Shown here: positions 53,016-62,209 of the stretch, in pieces
Numbering within the stretch: position 1 is the stretch's first letter
Layout of the letters: each line of letters opens with the position of its first letter
NCBI RefSeq assembly: GCF_042140245.1
Contig: NZ_CP159483.1
Span: 3,596,001-3,660,000, forward strand
Length of the DNA: 64,000 nt
Source of the DNA: MH13 sp042140245
GTDB taxonomy: Bacteria > Pseudomonadota > Alphaproteobacteria > Rhizobiales > MH13
Reading direction: 5' to 3'
Notes under the pieces: model-generated
Told to the model about the DNA's origin: nothing
Databases searched by the model: none
What the model saw: only the letters and a program-made list of their open reading frames with translations
Position numbers and translations under genes: made by a program

Positions 53016-54565
53016 TGGCTGAGTATCTTGACCTGATCATGTTTGCGGCGTTGATCGTCGCCATTCTTCTTGGCTTTCCCGTCGCCTTTAGCATCGCCGG
53101 CATCGGCATCGCCTTCGCCTATTTGGGCTGGACGTTGGGCGTTATGGATATCTCGCTGCTTGGTGCCATGGGCCAACGCGTGTTCGGTCTCATCAGCAAC
53201 CAGGTGCTAATAGCCATTCCCTTGTTTGTTCTGATGGGCGCAATCCTGGAGAAAAGCCGTATCGCCGAGGAGCTGCTTGATACAATGGGCCGCCTGTTTG
53301 GCCAGTTGCGCGGTGGCCTTGGCATCTCGGTGGTTCTGGTTGGCGCACTTCTGGCGGCATCCACCGGGATTGTCGGCGCGACGGTTGTAGCCATGGGCAT
53401 GATCGCTCTGCCAACCATGTTGAGGGCGGGTTACAGCAAGAGCGTTGCCAGCGGTATCGTGTGCACGTCTGGAACGCTGGGGCAAATTATTCCACCCTCC
53501 ACGCTGCTCATCATCTTAGCTGACGTAATGTCAAACGCCTATCAACAGGCGCAGTATGAACAGGGCACCTTCTCTGTGCAGGCGCTTTCGGTTGGACAGT
53601 TCTTCGCGGCAGCTTTGTTGCCTGGGTTGCTGCTTGTTGGCCTCTATCTTCTTTACATTCTCGTGCGCGGAGCTGTGCGGCCGGGTGATATGCCCCCTGC
53701 CCCCAGTGACCTGGCCAAACCTGGACGCGCTGAAGTGGTGCGGGCTGTTGTACCTCCTGTCCTTTTGATCGTCGCGGTGCTTGGGTCCATCCTCGGTGGC
53801 ATCGCCACGCCAACCGAAGCGGCTTCGGTTGGTGCCGTCGGCACATTGTTGATGGCTGGCTACCGGTTAGGCGTAGACCGACGTCTCATCCTCTTGGGAA
53901 CAGCGTCCCTTGTTGCGGTTGGCATCCTTGCTGGGCTTTTTCCCGTGCGTCTGCAACGAACCGATCTGAACACAAGCGCTTACCTGGCTGGCGCGGTTTA
54001 CGCGGTTCTGGTGGTGATTGGTGCCGTTGCAATTTTCTTTGCTGTGCGCGCTAGTGTGCGCGAAAGGGTGATCCACGATGCCATGACATCAACGCTGACC
54101 ATGACGGCGATGATCTTCGCCACCATTCTCGCGGCAGGCATCTTTTCACTCGTGTTCATTGGGTTGGGTGGAGAAGAGCGGGTGGCTGATCTACTGGCAG
54201 AAATGCCAGGCGGTGCGACCGGTGCATTGCTCTTTTGCATGCTCTTCATTTTTGTTTTGGGTTTCTTCCTGGATTTCGTTGAAATCTCAGTGATCGTCCT
54301 GCCGCTGGTGACACCCAGCCTTATCCTGATGGGCCACGATCCTATTTGGCTGGGCGTTCTGATTGCCATCAATCTGCAAACTAGCTTCCTCACCCCACCG
54401 TTTGGGTTTTCGCTGTTCTATCTGCGAGGAGCCGCTCCCAAGGAAGTCGCCACCACAGATATCTATGCGGGGGTTGCGCCCTTTATCGCACTGCAGGCCG
54501 TGGGCGTGTTGCTCATCTGGACGTTCCCAATGATCGCGACTTGGTTGCCGTCAGCGATATTTTAG
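53015..54565 (+). CDS. dctM: TRAP transporter large permease (DctM family, long form)
   Basis: A 516-residue protein, longer than the ~430-residue DctM of the hmg operon. The extra length is a central insertion (about 285-345) with two hydrophobic segments around FPVRLQRTDLNTSAYLAG. Family segments include ASTGIVGATVVAMGMIALPT, TSGTLGQIIPPSTLLIILAD and SFLTPPFGFSLFYLRGAAP. The start is a GTG overlapping the dctQ stop. Long forms are common with TakP-type binding proteins. Confidence 0.9.
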   Translation: MAEYLDLIMFAALIVAILLGFPVAFSIAGIGIAFAYLGWTLGVMDISLLGAMGQRVFGLISNQVLIAIPLFVLMGAILEKSRIAEELLDTMGRLFGQLRGGLGISVVLVGALLAASTGIVGATVVAMGMIALPTMLRAGYSKSVASGIVCTSGTLGQIIPPSTLLIILADVMSNAYQQAQYEQGTFSVQALSVGQFFAAALLPGLLLVGLYLLYILVRGAVRPGDMPPAPSDLAKPGRAEVVRAVVPPVLLIVAVLGSILGGIATPTEAASVGAVGTLLMAGYRLGVDRRLILLGTASLVAVGILAGLFPVRLQRTDLNTSAYLAGAVYAVLVVIGAVAIFFAVRASVRERVIHDAMTSTLTMTAMIFATILAAGIFSLVFIGLGGEERVADLLAEMPGGATGALLFCMLFIFVLGFFLDFVEISVIVLPLVTPSLILMGHDPIWLGVLIAINLQTSFLTPPFGFSLFYLRGAAPKEVATTDIYAGVAPFIALQAVGVLLIWTFPMIATWLPSAIF

Positions 54566-54575
54566 GAGCACGCTC

Positions 54576-55517
54576 TTACCGCTCGCCCCGCCGATAGGGC
54601 GCCATGAGCGCTTCGGGCACTTGCGCGCGACGCGCCACCAGAATCAGCGCAACAATGGACAAGATGTAAGGCGCCATCAGGAACAACTGGTAGGGCACGC
54701 CCTCGACTGAGGTTTGCAGCCGCAGTTGGAACGCATCGAAAAATGCAAAAAGCAACGCGCCTAGGAGCGCTTTGCCGGGGCGCCACGAGGCAAAAACAAC
54801 CAGCGCAATGCATATCCAGCCCCTGCCCTGCACCATCTCAGGGAAGAAGCTGTTGAACGCTGCCATAGTGAGGAAGGCGCCACCAACGGCCATCAAGGCT
54901 GACCCAGCCATAACGGCACCGATACGGATCATAATCGGGTCCAGCCCTTGTGCATCGACAGCGTGGGGGTTCTCTCCGGTCATGCGGATTGCAAGGCCAA
55001 GTGGAGTGCGTGCCAGGACATAGGCAAGGATGGCAACGGCCAGAAGAGCCAGATAGGTGGGCGCGCTTTGCTGGAACAAAACCTCGCCGATAAAAGGCAG
55101 ATTGGAGAGTACGGGAATGGACAGCGCACGGAAGGGTTCAATGGTTGGTGGTAAGTTGCCGACCTCAACGATCAAGCGATAGAGGTAGTAGGAGAGCGAT
55201 GATGCAAACAGGGTGATCCCCAGCCCGGACACGTGTTGAGAGAGGCCCAGGGGCACAGTCAGCATCGCATGCAAAAGACCCATCATTGCGCCCGATAAAG
55301 CGGCAACGATGAGCCCTGTCCAGAGATCGGCGCCCAGAAACACTGTCAACCAACCGACCATGGCGCCCATGGTCATAATGCCTTCGATGCCGAGATTGAG
55401 AACACCTGAGCGTTCGCAAAGAAGTGCACCCAAAACACCGAAGATCAGTGGTGTTGCGATACGTAGCACTGCGGCCCAAAGGCTAGCGCTGGTCAGGATG
55501 TCTATGGCTTCGCCCAT
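54576..55517 (-). CDS. Nucleoside-type ABC transporter permease (NupQ/BmpC-like)
   Basis: A 313-residue permease with about eight hydrophobic segments; ERSGVLNLGIEGIMTMGAM and the segment GRGWICIALVVFASWRPGKA are typical of the Bmp/Nup family. GGAGGCACAGGAT precedes the ATG. It is the last gene of a six-gene minus-strand operon. The family imports nucleosides in several bacteria, though other purine/pyrimidine-related solutes are known. Confidence 0.85.
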   Translation of the reverse strand: MGEAIDILTSASLWAAVLRIATPLIFGVLGALLCERSGVLNLGIEGIMTMGAMVGWLTVFLGADLWTGLIVAALSGAMMGLLHAMLTVPLGLSQHVSGLGITLFASSLSYYLYRLIVEVGNLPPTIEPFRALSIPVLSNLPFIGEVLFQQSAPTYLALLAVAILAYVLARTPLGLAIRMTGENPHAVDAQGLDPIMIRIGAVMAGSALMAVGGAFLTMAAFNSFFPEMVQGRGWICIALVVFASWRPGKALLGALLFAFFDAFQLRLQTSVEGVPYQLFLMAPYILSIVALILVARRAQVPEALMAPYRRGER

Positions 55518-55529
55518 ATCCTGTGCCTC

Positions 55530-56579
55530 CTAACGCCGCACGCGGTAGCTGGTGAAAAGCAACGCCACCAGCATGCATAAAAGGCTGACCGACATGATGA
55601 CGTCGGCGATGAAACTTGGCACACCCGTTGCTCGTGCCATGGCATCTGCGCCCACAAAGATGGTGGCAACGAAGACCGCCGCTGCAACCACGCCAAGAGG
55701 GTGAAGCGCAGCGAGCATGGCCACGACAATGCCCGAATAGCCATAGCCCGGTGACAGTGTCGTGGTGACATTGCCTGTCACTCCGAGGACCTCAACGGTG
55801 CCAGCAAGCCCTGCCAGGCCGCCGGAGAGAAAGGCTGTGCCAAGGATTGTGCGAGGCAGAGAGATGCCGGCAAACGATGCAGCCTTGGCATTGAGGCCGA
55901 CCGCGCGGCTTTCAAGCCCAAAGCGTGTTCGAGCGAGCACAAGCCAAATGATCAGCGCGGCGGCCAACGCGATGAGCAGCCCGACATGAAGGCGCGAGCG
56001 CTCCACCAAATCAGGTAGCCGCAAAGATCGATCAACAGGCACCGACTGCGGCCAACCGAACGCAAGTGGATCACGCATTGGCCCTTCAATCATGAGGCCG
56101 ATGAACAGGATCACCACAAAGTTGAGAAGCAGTGTGGTGACAACCTCGTCGACTCCAAACTTCAGCCGCATCAGCGCTGGCCCGGCAAGTAACAGCGCGC
56201 CGACGAACATGCCGCTCGCCACGATAACCGCAAAAGCCAAAGGCGCAGGCAGAATAGTGACGATGGAATGGCCAAGCCATGCCGTCATCAGAGCACCAAC
56301 GTAAAACTGGCCTTCACCACCGATGTTCCAAAGACGGCACCTGAATGCGACAGCGGCTGCAAGGCCGGTGAGGATGAGAGGCGTTGCGCGCGTTAGCGTT
56401 TCGGTGATGGCCAGGCGCGAACCAAAGGCGCCATCGATAAGGTGCGCGTACGCGCCCAAAGGATTGACCCCAGCCATACCAATCAGCACCGAGCCCAAAA
56501 CCAGGGCTGCGACAATGGCAGCCAGCGGCGCTGTAGCAACCAGATAGACCGGCACGTCTGTGCGTCGTTCAAGCCGCAT
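55530..56579 (-). CDS. Nucleoside-type ABC transporter permease (NupP-like)
   Basis: A 349-residue permease with about ten hydrophobic segments, including ILTGLAAAVAFRCRLWNIGG and GEGQFYVGALMTAWLG, the typical permease-1 region. The ATG at 56579 has GGAGG about ten bases upstream and overlaps the end of the ATPase gene by 11 bases. It forms a heterodimer with the gene at 54576-55517. Confidence 0.85.
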   Translation of the reverse strand: MRLERRTDVPVYLVATAPLAAIVAALVLGSVLIGMAGVNPLGAYAHLIDGAFGSRLAITETLTRATPLILTGLAAAVAFRCRLWNIGGEGQFYVGALMTAWLGHSIVTILPAPLAFAVIVASGMFVGALLLAGPALMRLKFGVDEVVTTLLLNFVVILFIGLMIEGPMRDPLAFGWPQSVPVDRSLRLPDLVERSRLHVGLLIALAAALIIWLVLARTRFGLESRAVGLNAKAASFAGISLPRTILGTAFLSGGLAGLAGTVEVLGVTGNVTTTLSPGYGYSGIVVAMLAALHPLGVVAAAVFVATIFVGADAMARATGVPSFIADVIMSVSLLCMLVALLFTSYRVRR

Positions 56580-58119
56580 CGGAGTGATCCTCCGTGGCAT
56601 CCCAATGACCTGCCATCATCAGACCAAGAGTTCGCGCGTCCGCTTCTTCGGCGGCGACCGGCTTCGAAAGCTTGCCCTTCACGATAGCTTGCACACGATC
56701 AGCAAGCGCGGTGGCTTCTTCCAGTTCCTCCGTGATCAAGAGAATAGCAGCCCCCTCCTCGCGCGCTTTCAACAAATGGGCATGCACCGCTGCAATCGCG
56801 CCTTCGTCCAGACCTCGCGTCGGCTGGTTGGCCAGAATGAAACACGGGTTGGCAGCCAAAACTCGCCCTAAGATAAGCTTCTGCATATTGCCACCCGATA
56901 GCAGGCGAGTGCGTGTCGCAGGGCTGGCTCCGCGAATGTCATACGTTTCGATGAGTTGCTTGGCATGATCCTGCCCAGCAGCTTGCCGCACGAAGCCCGC
57001 AGCAGAAAAGCTTCGACTTGTCAGCTGCTCTAGAACCGCATTTTCCCAAACGGTGAACTCACCAACGACACCCTCGGCATGCCGATCTTCCGGCACCCGC
57101 CCAATGCCTGCTTTGACCCTTTCGCGCGGGGCCATTCTTGCAAGGTCCTGGGGTTCTCCATTCACGCCGTGAAAATGCAACTGACCGTCACTCGGGATCT
57201 CAAGACCACCCAAAAGCGCGCCGAGCGCCGCTTGTCCGTTGCCTGACACACCGACGATACCGAGAATTTCGCCAGCGCGAACCTCCATGGCTATGTCATC
57301 CAGAGAACGCGCATCAGGCGGGCCGACGCTAACGCTTTTGGCAACAAGAACCGGCTCACCTGCAAGCTGCTCGGTACGCTCGGGCCGTTTGACCTGGCGG
57401 CCAACCATAAGCTCAGCCAACTCCGCAGGTGACGTTTCAGTGGTTGCTCGCTCTGCCACCACCTTGCCTCCTCGCAGCACCGTGACACGATCCGATCCAG
57501 CCATTACCTCGTGCAGCTTGTGGGAGATAAAAACGATGGAAAGACCGTCTTGGGCCATGTCGCGCAGAGTCTCAAAGAGACGTTCCGCCTCTGGCCTTGC
57601 AAGCACTGCGGTCGGTTCGTCCAGGATCAAGATTCTGGCATCGCGATAGAGCGCTTTGAGGATTTCAACCCGTTGACGCTCGCCAACGGAAAGCGAACCG
57701 ACACGGGCATCGGGATCAATGGGCAAACCAAAGCGCTCGGCCAATGCCAGGAGCTTGTCCCGCCCGCCTTTGCGTTGGCTTTTCATAAGCCTTAGAGGCT
57801 CAGAGCCGAGCATCACATTCTCAAGCACGGTGAGGTTGCCTGCCAACGTAAAGTGCTGGTGGACCATACCAACGCCTGCATCGATCGCAGCGCGTGGCTT
57901 GCCGGGTTGCAAGCGCTGCCCGAACACTTCCACCGCTCCTTCATCCGCGGTGTAGTGGCCAAACAGGATGTTCATAAGCGTCGTTTTGCCAGCGCCATTC
58001 TCGCCGAGTAGGGCGAGAATTTCACCTTCAGTGAGGTTGATGGTGATGGCATCATTGGCCACCAAGTCACCAAAGCGCATGGTGATGTTACTCAGCGAAA
58101 GAACCTGTTTTCGCGACAT
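56569..58119 (-). CDS. Nucleoside-type ABC transporter ATP-binding protein, two ABC domains
   Basis: A 516-residue tandem ATPase. Domain 1 has Walker A GENGAGKTT (38-46) and ILILDEPTAVL; domain 2 has VSGNGQAALGALLGG (degenerate Walker A), LLSGGNMQKLILGRVL and NQPTRGLD, the usual Bmp/Nup substitution of the Walker B region. It overlaps the amidase stop (TGATG). It energises the two permeases downstream. Confidence 0.9.
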   Translation of the reverse strand: MSRKQVLSLSNITMRFGDLVANDAITINLTEGEILALLGENGAGKTTLMNILFGHYTADEGAVEVFGQRLQPGKPRAAIDAGVGMVHQHFTLAGNLTVLENVMLGSEPLRLMKSQRKGGRDKLLALAERFGLPIDPDARVGSLSVGERQRVEILKALYRDARILILDEPTAVLARPEAERLFETLRDMAQDGLSIVFISHKLHEVMAGSDRVTVLRGGKVVAERATTETSPAELAELMVGRQVKRPERTEQLAGEPVLVAKSVSVGPPDARSLDDIAMEVRAGEILGIVGVSGNGQAALGALLGGLEIPSDGQLHFHGVNGEPQDLARMAPRERVKAGIGRVPEDRHAEGVVGEFTVWENAVLEQLTSRSFSAAGFVRQAAGQDHAKQLIETYDIRGASPATRTRLLSGGNMQKLILGRVLAANPCFILANQPTRGLDEGAIAAVHAHLLKAREEGAAILLITEELEEATALADRVQAIVKGKLSKPVAAEEADARTLGLMMAGHWDATEDHSDAA

Positions 58120-59489
58120 CAGTTGAAGCCAGCAATTGGATAAGGAAAAGATATAGAAGGCGCGAGCGCTTCGATACGAGCGGCAAGCTCAAAAAGCGCC
58201 TCATCGCTGTTCGCCGGTCCCATAATCTGAAAACCGAACGGTATGTGATCGCGAGGCGCGGGCATCATGCCAAAGGGCATGGCAAGGGACGGCAGGCCAG
58301 CAACATTTGCCAAAGCAACATTCGGAGCGACCGCATTCATCTGGGCATACCGCGCATCGGGATCTGTCTGGTTAGGATCAAAGGAACCAACTGCTGGCGG
58401 ACCATCAGAAAGCACAGGCATCACCAACGCGTCCACGTCGGCAAACAAGGCTTGGCTCTCATGGGCTAACCGGACCAAGTCGGTGTGCGCGTCAAACAGT
58501 GTTGGCGCCGCCATTGCGCGGCCCCGTGCCGCAACAGCCGCACAGATTGGCGTCACCTCATCCTCACTCACGCCGAAGCTGTCCAACCAACTTGCAAGCG
58601 AGGCCGCGAAGATGGTTCCCGCAAGTGCCATCGCACGATCGCCTAACCCATCTGGCGAGGGTTGCATCACGACCTCTATGCCGATGGCTTCCAAGGCGCG
58701 AGCCAGCTCATGCATTTTGGCGGAGGTGGCGGCGCTGGTCAGTCTGGGCACACAGATCCCAAGTCGTTGAACTGATGTTTCAGAATTCGGGCAGTCTAAG
58801 CGCACGGCTTCAAACAATGCGCGAGCATCTCTCACACTGCGGGCAACAACCAACTCGCTGGCGATGCCCATCAGATGATTGTTGAAATGCGGTGCCCCCG
58901 GAACACGATGCCGCGAGGCCTTGTGGCCCACCAGCCCACAGCATGCCGCCGGAACGCGGATTGAGCCGGCAGCATCCGTGGCGTGAGCCAAAGCGACAAC
59001 ACCCGCAGCTACAGCGGCAGCCGCACCACCCGAAGATCCGCCAGGAGAGAGGTTGGTGTCGAATGGGTTGCGCGCAGGGCTCTGGTCCAATGGCTCACTT
59101 GTCAATGCCAGACCAAATTCTGGCACAGTTGTTAGACCGAAAGGGACAAGCCCTGCTGTTCGAAATGCTGCAAAAAGCGCGTCATCGTCAGCAGGGTCTT
59201 CGCTACGTTTGGCAAGCGCAGCTGATCCCGCAGTCGGCATCAGTCCTTTGCTGTACCCGCCAAGATCTTTGGCCAAGAACGGAAGACCATAGAAAGGACC
59301 AGTGGTTTGACCAGAAGCAAGCGCCACATCGGATGCACGCGCTGCTGCTAAGCCAAGCTCTGGTTCGAAACGCACGAACGCACCAATGTCTGTGGAGCTT
59401 TCGGCGCGATCCAACGAAGCGCGCATAAGCTCTTCAGACGTTGTTTCCCCCGCCGCGACTACCGCGGCGAGAGCTGTAGCATCTTGCAC
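58119..59489 (-). CDS. Amidase (amidase-signature family)
   Basis: A 456-residue amidase-signature hydrolase. The Ser-cisSer-Lys triad is visible: Lys in PFLAKDLGG, cis-Ser in LSPGGSSGGAAAAVAAG and nucleophile Ser in DAAGSIRVPA. The start is a GTG at 59489, with only a weak ribosome site. Placed between the binding protein and the ATPase of a nucleoside-type importer, it probably hydrolyses an amide made from the imported compound. Substrate unknown. Confidence 0.87.
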   Translation of the reverse strand: MQDATALAAVVAAGETTSEELMRASLDRAESSTDIGAFVRFEPELGLAAARASDVALASGQTTGPFYGLPFLAKDLGGYSKGLMPTAGSAALAKRSEDPADDDALFAAFRTAGLVPFGLTTVPEFGLALTSEPLDQSPARNPFDTNLSPGGSSGGAAAAVAAGVVALAHATDAAGSIRVPAACCGLVGHKASRHRVPGAPHFNNHLMGIASELVVARSVRDARALFEAVRLDCPNSETSVQRLGICVPRLTSAATSAKMHELARALEAIGIEVVMQPSPDGLGDRAMALAGTIFAASLASWLDSFGVSEDEVTPICAAVAARGRAMAAPTLFDAHTDLVRLAHESQALFADVDALVMPVLSDGPPAVGSFDPNQTDPDARYAQMNAVAPNVALANVAGLPSLAMPFGMMPAPRDHIPFGFQIMGPANSDEALFELAARIEALAPSISFPYPIAGFN

Positions 59490-59500
59490 GTGAGCGCGCC

Positions 59501-60484
59501 TTAGGCAGGCTCTTCATTGTCGATCGGCACATCAAAATCGCCAGCTTCAATCATGGCGCGCTTTGCTTCCATCGCTGGGATGGCGTCAGTAGGCACCATG
59601 TCTTCGACGAAGATCAGCTCATTGCCGCCATGTTTCATGAAGGAGAATTCGGTGTAGTCCTTGCCAACCGGATTGCCAGCGATCACATCGGCCACGATGG
59701 CATCGATGGTTGGACCATAATTCCAGATGGCATTGGCGAACACAGTTTCAGGATAGCGTGGCGTGTAGTCGATCAACGAGCCGATGGCTTTGATGCCACG
59801 CTCCTGGGCCGCGTCTGCCGTACCGATGCGCTCACCAAACAGAATATCGGCACCGGCATCGATCTGGGCCAGAGCTGCTTCTTTGGCACGTGCTGGGTCG
59901 AACCAGGCACCGATGAAGCCGTTGAGGAATGTTGCGTCTGCGTTCACCTCCGACACACCAGCGCGGAACGCGTTGATCAAAAGATTTACCTCCGGAATTG
60001 GGAAGCCACCCACAGACCCGAACGTGTTGGTTTCGGACATCTTGCCTGCCAACATGCCCGCTAGATAGGCGGCCTCATGATTGCGGGTTCCGAAAACGCC
60101 GAAATTATCACCCTCAGGTCCACCGGATGAGCCCATCAGGAACGCAACATCGGGATAGTCGGCGGCCACTTCACGTGCTTCGTTCTCGACAGCATACGAC
60201 TCGCCCCAGATCAGTTGAACGCCTGACTCGGCGTATTCACGCATCGCGCGCGGGTAGTCCGTCGCCGCCACAGCTTCAGAAAACTCATAGGTGATCTTAC
60301 CAGCCTCAGCGGCCTGCTGAAGCGCCAGATGAATACGCGAGTTCCAGGCGTTTTCCACTGGGCTGTTGTGAACACCAGCAACCTTCACGGCATCCATAGC
60401 GTAGGCGTTGCGCAGAATGGCTGGCATCGCCAGGGTGCTGGCTGCGCCTAAAAGCGCGGTACGTCGTGTTATCTTGAAGCTCAT
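59501..60484 (-). CDS. BMP-family substrate-binding protein
   Basis: A 327-residue basic-membrane-protein-type ligand-binding protein with a twin-arginine-like leader (TRRTALLGAASTLAMPAI). The mature chain has VAGVHNSPVENAWNSRIHLA and MGSSGGPEGDNFGVFGTRNH, typical of Med/BmpA-like receptors. It should deliver a nucleobase, nucleoside or similar compound to the importer. It is expressed with a deaminase upstream and an amidase downstream. Confidence 0.88.
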   Translation of the reverse strand: MSFKITRRTALLGAASTLAMPAILRNAYAMDAVKVAGVHNSPVENAWNSRIHLALQQAAEAGKITYEFSEAVAATDYPRAMREYAESGVQLIWGESYAVENEAREVAADYPDVAFLMGSSGGPEGDNFGVFGTRNHEAAYLAGMLAGKMSETNTFGSVGGFPIPEVNLLINAFRAGVSEVNADATFLNGFIGAWFDPARAKEAALAQIDAGADILFGERIGTADAAQERGIKAIGSLIDYTPRYPETVFANAIWNYGPTIDAIVADVIAGNPVGKDYTEFSFMKHGGNELIFVEDMVPTDAIPAMEAKRAMIEAGDFDVPIDNEEPA

Positions 60485-60528
60485 GATGGAAATCCTTCTT
60501 TGAAAAGCAGAGTTGGGAGCGAAATATC

Positions 60529-61851
60529 TCAGCCGCCAGAAAGCGGCGGCGCATAGTCGGCAGGATTGAGGGTTTTGGAACGGCCCTCTAGGTGAAGCGT
60601 GGCCTGGCGTTCAGCAGTCTCGGCCAAAACGCGTCCTTCGCGGATGACATACAAGCGCGTTGGCTTCATGCGCACCGCTTCGATTGGATCGCGTGCTTGA
60701 AGCACCACCATAGAGGCAGGACCGCCAACACGCAGGCTGCTGTCGGGTAGACCCATTGCTTTGGTGCCGTTGACGGTTACAGCATCGAATGCCCATGCCA
60801 TGCCGTGGCGCGATGTCATGGGTAATGCGTGCACGGCCATGTGGGCGACTTCCAGCATGTCGCCGGACCCCAGAGGATACCAGGGATCCATGCAGCAATC
60901 CTGACCAAACGCAACATTCACGCCTGCATCGCGAAGCTCAGCAACCCGCGTCAAGCCACGGCGCTTGGGGTACGTATCTGAGCGGCCTTGCAGCGTGATG
61001 TTTATCAGTGGGTTTGGAATAATTTGCATGCCGCTTTCAGCGATCAACGGCAACAGCTTGGTGACGTAGTAGTTGTCAAAGGAGTGCATCGAGGTGCAGT
61101 GCGAACCAACAACACGCTCACCCAAACCGAGCCGTGTTGTTTCAGCAGCTAGCGTTTCGATATGACGTGACTGGGGATCATCGGTTTCATCGCAGTGCAT
61201 ATCGACGGGCAAACCGCGCTGTTCGGCCAACTCACAAAGCCGAACGATCGAGCGCGCACCATCAGCCATGGTGCGTTCAAAGTGCGGGATGCCACCAATC
61301 ACGTCCACACCCTTATCAAGCGCGCGCACCAAGTTGGCCTCGGCATTGGGCGAGCGATAAAGACCATCTTGCGGGAAAGCCACCAGTTGAAGGTCGATAG
61401 CGCCAGCAACCTGCTTCTTCACCTCCAACAAGGCATCAACAGCCAGCAGCCGATCGTCACAGATATCCACGTGGCTGCGGATGCTCAGCAGCCCTTGCGA
61501 AACAGCCAGGTCGCAATAACGCAGTGCCCGCTCGATTACCGCATCTTGCGTCAACTGAGGTTTCAGCTCGCCCCAAAGCGCGATGCCTTCAAGCAGCGTA
61601 CCCGACACATTGAGACGCGGAATGCCAAGGCTGAGCGTCGCATCCATATGGAAGTGCGGGTCTACGAAAGGTGGGGCAACCAGATAACCGCCCGCGTCAA
61701 TTTCTTTGGCCGCATCACCTGCGATGTGAGGTTCGATGCCCATGATTTGTCCATCGACAACCGCGATATCAACAGTACTGGGCGTGTCGCTGTTGTTTGC
61801 TGCATCAACCGAACGGTGGATGCGAGCGTTGCGGATGACCAGATCAAGCAT
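60529..61851 (-). CDS. Cytosine-deaminase-like amidohydrolase
   Basis: A 440-residue amidohydrolase with the CodA-type metal and catalytic residues: FHMDATL (HxH), HCDETDD (His and Glu), GSHCTSMHS (His) and FGQDCCMDPWYPLG (Asp). The last motif is GQDC rather than the GHDD of E. coli CodA; related enzymes deaminate isocytosine or creatinine. The ATG at 61851 has AGGTGG about eight bases upstream. First gene of the operon, so deamination is probably an early intracellular step. Confidence 0.82.
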   Translation of the reverse strand: MLDLVIRNARIHRSVDAANNSDTPSTVDIAVVDGQIMGIEPHIAGDAAKEIDAGGYLVAPPFVDPHFHMDATLSLGIPRLNVSGTLLEGIALWGELKPQLTQDAVIERALRYCDLAVSQGLLSIRSHVDICDDRLLAVDALLEVKKQVAGAIDLQLVAFPQDGLYRSPNAEANLVRALDKGVDVIGGIPHFERTMADGARSIVRLCELAEQRGLPVDMHCDETDDPQSRHIETLAAETTRLGLGERVVGSHCTSMHSFDNYYVTKLLPLIAESGMQIIPNPLINITLQGRSDTYPKRRGLTRVAELRDAGVNVAFGQDCCMDPWYPLGSGDMLEVAHMAVHALPMTSRHGMAWAFDAVTVNGTKAMGLPDSSLRVGGPASMVVLQARDPIEAVRMKPTRLYVIREGRVLAETAERQATLHLEGRSKTLNPADYAPPLSGG

Positions 61852-62209
61852 GGCCGTCGCCACCTAGGGCAAAAGAAAGAGGCAAAGACAAAACGGCACG
61901 CTCAAAAAATATGAGCGTACATGATCGCGCCACGCCAGAGGTGAGTCAATGTGCGTGGCACAAACCTACATGCCCAAATAACAGGCTTGCCCACAGAAAA
62001 GACAGTTTCGTTCGGAGTCCACCGCTCCCGAGATCAATAGCCGCGATGCCAGCCTGTTCATGCGGTCATGGTGAGGGCTGCAACGCAATCGATCTGTGCG
62101 TGATCTTGAACTCGACCTAGCATCACCTCAGTGACTGCAATAGCATTGGGCAACAGTGTTTATGACAGAGCCAGGGACACGTGCAGTTGCCTGGCGGGAG
62201 TATTTGATT
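61852..62209. other. Non-coding divergent region with two inverted repeats
   Basis: A 358-base gap between the deaminase-like gene and the dehydratase gene. It contains ACGCTC/GAGCGT (61898-61918, 9-base loop) and GCCACGC/GCGTGGC (61929-61959). No open frame in the gap looks coding. Both operons probably have their promoters here; no clear -35/-10 pair was found. Confidence 0.4.
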
